Positions 60,870 through 64,000 of a stretch of DNA of 64,000 nucleotides are shown here, piece after piece. The notes below the pieces were generated by a model, which ran no database searches, had not been told where the DNA came from, and was given only the letters and a program-made list of their open reading frames with translations. Numbering within the stretch: the stretch's first letter is position 1; the number at the start of each line of letters is the position of its first letter. The stretch is from Hydractinia symbiolongicarpus. Taxonomy: Eukaryota > Cnidaria > Hydrozoa > Anthoathecata > Hydractiniidae. The position numbers and the translations under genes are program-made. Where the stretch lies: contig NC_079880.1 in assembly GCF_029227915.1 (NCBI RefSeq), forward strand, positions 33,599,501-33,663,500. The letters are read 5' to 3'.

Positions 60870-63800
60870 ATTACGGCGTTGTAAAGCCATGGAACCAGGG
60901 AAAACAACTTAGGACGGCGTAGTGTATTGACAGTGGAAGGATTAAACCAATGGCAACCTGTGCAGGCACGCGGACCCACCTGATTTACGTGTAAGGCCTT
61001 TATTAGGCGGCAAAAGGCCGTATTGCAGCCTTCAGACGCATGTGCACGTATTTGACGACGTTCTACAGCCTTGGCGCTGGGGAAGGCAACTTAGGACGTT
61101 TTAGTCCATTGAGAATGGAAGGACTAGACCAATGGCAACCGGCATGGACGCGTGGAACGACGTAATTTACGCGTAAGGCCTTTAATAGGCCGCAAAAAGC
61201 CGAATTATAGCCTTTAGAGGACTTTGCATGTAGTTTACGGCGTTCCAAAGCTATGGAGCCAGAGAAAACAACTTAGGACGTCGTAGTGCATTGAGAGTGG
61301 AAGAACTAGACCAATGGTAACAAGCTTGGACGGTTGGAACGACGTAATTTACGTGTAAGGCTTTTATTAGGCGGCAAAATTCCTTATTGCTGCCTATAGA
61401 CGTGTGTGCATGTAATTGACGGGGTTCCAAAGCCATGGAGGCAGAGAAAATAATTTAGGACCTCGTGGTGCATTGACAGTGGAAGTCCTAGACCTATGAG
61501 AACAAGCTTGGACGCGTGCAACCACGGAAGTTACGTGTAAGGCCTTCATTAGGCTGCAAAAGGACATATGGCTATCGACGTGTGTTCATGTAGTTGACAG
61601 TGTTCCAAAGCCATGGAGCCAGAGAAAGCAACTTAAGACGTCGTAGCGCATTCAGAGTGGAATGACTAGATCAATGGTAATCTGCGCAGGTACGCGGAAC
61701 TACGCGATTTACGTGTAAGGCTTTTAATAGGCGGCAAAAGGCCGTATTATAGCCTTTTCATGGCGTGTACATGTGGATTACGGCGTTCTAAAGCCATGGA
61801 ACCAGGAATAACAACTTAGGACGTTCTAGTGTATTGAGAGTGGAAGGACTAGACCATTGGCAACCTGCGCAGGCACGCAGACCCACTTGATTTACGTGGA
61901 AGGCCTTTAATTGGCGGCAAAAGACCGCATTGCAGCCTTTAGACGCATGTGCACGTAGTTGATGGCGTTGTACAGCCTTGGCGCTTGGGAAAACAACTAA
62001 GGACGTTCTAGTCCATTGAGAATGGAAGGACTAGACCAATGGTAACCGGTATGGATGCGTGGAACGGAGTAATTTACGTGTACGGCTTTTATTAGGCGGC
62101 AAAATGCCATATTGCTGCTTATAGACGAGTATGAATGTAGTTGACGGCGTTCCAAAGCTATGGAGCCAGAGAAAGCAACTTAAGACGTCGTAGCGCATTC
62201 AGAGTGGAATGACTAGACCAATGGAAACCTGCGCAGGCACGCGGAACTGCGCGATTTACGTGTAAGGCTTTTAATAGGCGTCAAAATGCCGTATTATAGC
62301 ATTTTTATGGCGTGTGCATGTGGTTTACGGCGTTTTAAAGCCATGGAACCAGGGAAAACAACTTAGGACGGCGTAGTGTATCAAGAATGGAAGAACTAGA
62401 CCAATGGTAACAAGCTTGGACACGTGGAACCGCGTGATTTACGTGTAAGGCCTTTATTAGGCGTCAAAAGGCCGTATTATAGCCTTTTCATGGAGTGTGC
62501 ATGTGGATTACGGCGTTCTCAAGGCATGCAGACAGGGAAAACAACTTAGGACGTTCTCATGTATTCACAGTGGAAGGACTAGACCAATGGTAACTGGCTT
62601 GGACGGTTGGAACCACGCAACTTAAGTGTAAGGTCTTTATTAGGCGGCAAAAGGCCATATTGTTGCCTACAGACGTGTATGAATGTAGTTGACGGCGTTC
62701 CAAAGCCATGGAGCCAGAGAAAGCAACTTAAGACGTCGTAGCGCATTCAGAGTGGAATGACTAGACCAATCGAAATCTGCGCAGGCACGCGGAACTGCGC
62801 GATTTACGTAAAAGGCCTTTAATAGGCGTCAAAATGCCGTATTATGGCCTTTTCCTGGCGTGTGCGTGTGGTTTATGGCGTTCTAAAGCCATGGAGCCAG
62901 GGAAAAGACTTAGAATGTCGTAGTGTATTGAGAGTGTAAGAACTAGACCAATTGTAACCTGGGCAGGCACGCGGCCCCCGTGGTTTACGTGTAAGGCCTT
63001 TATAAGGCCGCAATAGGCCGTATTACAGCCTTTAGAGGCCTTTGCATGTAGTTGACGGCATTCTAGAGCCATGAAGCCAGGGAGAAATATTTAGGACGTC
63101 GTAGTGCATTGAGAGTGAAAGAACTAGACCAATAATAACCTGCGCAGTCACGCGGAACCACACGATTTACGTGTAAGGCCTTTAATAGGTAGCAAAAGGC
63201 CGCATTATAGCATTTTTATGGCGTGTGCATGAGGTTTACGGCGTTCTAAAGCCATGGAACCAGGGAAAACAACTTAGGACGGCGTAGTGTATTAAGAGTG
63301 GAAGAACTAGACCAATGGTAAACCATCTTGGACACGTGGAACCGCGTGATTTACGAGTAAGGCCTTTATTAGGCGTCAAAAGGCCGTATTATAGCCTTTT
63401 CATGGCGTGTGCATGTGGATTACGGCGTTCTAAAGCCATGGAACCAGGAATAACCACTTAGAACGTTCTAGTGTACTGAGAGTGGAAGGACTAGACCAAT
63501 GGTAACCTGCGCAGGCACGGGGACCCACTTGATTTACTTGGAAGGCCTTTAATTGGCGGCAAAAGGCCGTATTCCAGCCTTTAGACGCATGTGCACGTAG
63601 TTAATGGCGTTGTACAGCCTTGGCGCTGGGGAAAACAACTTAGGACGTTCTAGTCCATTGAGAATGGAAGGACTAGACCAATGGTAACCGGTATGGACGC
63701 GTGGAACGGAGTAATTTACGTGTAAGGCTTACACGGCGGCAAAAGGCCATATTGCTGCTTATAGGCGTGTGTGCATGTAATTGACGGCGTTCCAAAGCCA

Positions 63801-64000
63801 TGGAGCCAGAGAAAATAACTTAGCACGTCGTAGTGCATGGACAGTGGAAGGACGAGACCAATGGTAACCTGCGCATGCACACGGACCCACGTGATTTACG
63901 TGTAAGGCCTTTAATAGGCGGCATAAGGCGGTATTATAGCTTTTTAATGGCATGTGCATGTGGTTTACGGCGTTCTCAAGGCATAGAGTCAGGGAAAAGA
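60870..64000 (+). repeat. More diverged satellite, three-monomer periodicity in part
   Basis: About seventeen monomers with more private changes than the interior. The phrase agagaaagcaacttaagacg recurs at 61621, 62168 and 62715, each 547 bp apart (three monomers). 61700-62120 also resembles 63342-63762 at offset about 1642 (nine monomers). One monomer has a small replacement, cttacacggcgg, at 63728. The array continues past the window end. Confidence 0.82.

Larger units (their letters stand above)
1..64000 (+). repeat. Satellite DNA array, about 182-bp monomer, whole window
   Basis: The anchor actagacc recurs at 6, 188, 371, 554, 726, 909 and 1092 and continues at about 182-183 bp spacing to the end of the window. 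Every line I examined aligns to this one monomer in one orientation. About 350 monomers fit. Neither end shows a transition to other sequence, so the true array is longer than 64 kb. Indels are few and mostly 1-10 bp, and a few monomers are truncated. No transposon, gene or RNA gene interrupts it. Such arrays are typical of centromeric or other constitutive heterochromatin in eukaryotes; that location is inferred, not shown by the sequence. I do not recognise the family. The strand given is arbitrary and follows the module order used in the summary. Confidence 0.97.

Noticed and set aside
1-64000. CRISPR array (regular repeats separated by spacers)
   Set aside because: There are no constant short repeats with unrelated spacers; the entire 182 bp is repeated.
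1-64000. Alpha satellite, Arabidopsis CEN180, maize knob180 or CentC, rice CentO
   Set aside because: Monomer length is near some of these, but the sequence does not resemble any of them as far as I can recall; a database search would settle it.
60870-64000. Subtelomeric location inferred from the array edge
   Set aside because: No telomere-type repeats or unique flanks are visible in the window.

Overview
The whole 64 kb window is one uninterrupted tandem array of a single AT-leaning satellite DNA family. The repeat unit is 182-183 bp, so the window holds roughly 350 monomers. All monomers are in the same orientation, and the array runs off both ends: the first base and the last base both lie inside a monomer. 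I found no protein-coding gene, tRNA, rRNA, transposon, telomere repeat, CRISPR array or unique-sequence island. The only open reading frames are short (about 60-118 codons) and almost all on the minus strand. They repeat with the satellite period and are the monomer translated in whichever frame happens to lack stops, so I annotate no CDS.

This is eukaryotic heterochromatin of the kind found at centromeres, pericentromeres, knobs or subtelomeres. I do not recognise the monomer. From memory it does not look like primate alpha satellite, Arabidopsis CEN180, maize knob180 or CentC, or rice CentO, and I see no CENP-B box. I therefore cannot name the organism. CpG is plentiful, which argues against strong long-term loss of methylated CpG.

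Monomer architecture, read on the + strand from the conserved actagaccaatgg block: (1) a CCAAT block; (2) an exchangeable box that is cctgcgcaggcacg, aagcttggacgcg or ccggcatggacgcg; (3) a dyad slot (cacgtaatttacgtg, cacgtgatttacgtg, or cacgcg-, gacgta- and ggcgta- forms); (4) a hairpin-forming segment built from ggccttt, aaaaggcc and gcctttt; (5) a second half in several subtypes (catggcgtgtgcatgtggtttacgg; agacgcatgtgcacgtagttgacgg; atagacgtgtgtgcatgtaattgacgg); (6) a ccatgg, then acttaggacg, then an inverted-repeat linker back to the next CCAAT block. The modules are shuffled between monomers.

Layout: 0-6.7 kb carries nested 908-, 1446- and 3442-bp-offset duplications. 6.7-7.9 kb is more diverged and has a 23-bp palindromic insertion. 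7.9-11.9 kb is a 1815-bp duplication, with an extra 361-bp dimer in copy 2. 12-15.6 kb is a 1997-bp duplication. 17.8-26.9 kb holds interleaved 912-, 1640- and about 4.3-5.0-kb-offset copies. 26.2-33.2 kb is a 2653-bp unit present twice nearly identically and a third time as a diverged partial copy. 33-41 kb is a long duplication whose second copy gained two extra 366-bp dimers. 41.4-50 kb carries 4.7- and 5.07-kb-offset copies. 52.6-60.9 kb carries 2908-, 4364- and 5637-bp-offset copies. 60.9-64 kb is more diverged, with a three-monomer (about 547 bp) periodicity. Nearly all offsets are whole multiples of the monomer, the signature of repeated unequal exchange with no single dominant higher-order unit. 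All coordinates and offsets were read by eye; boundaries are usually good to about 20 bp.
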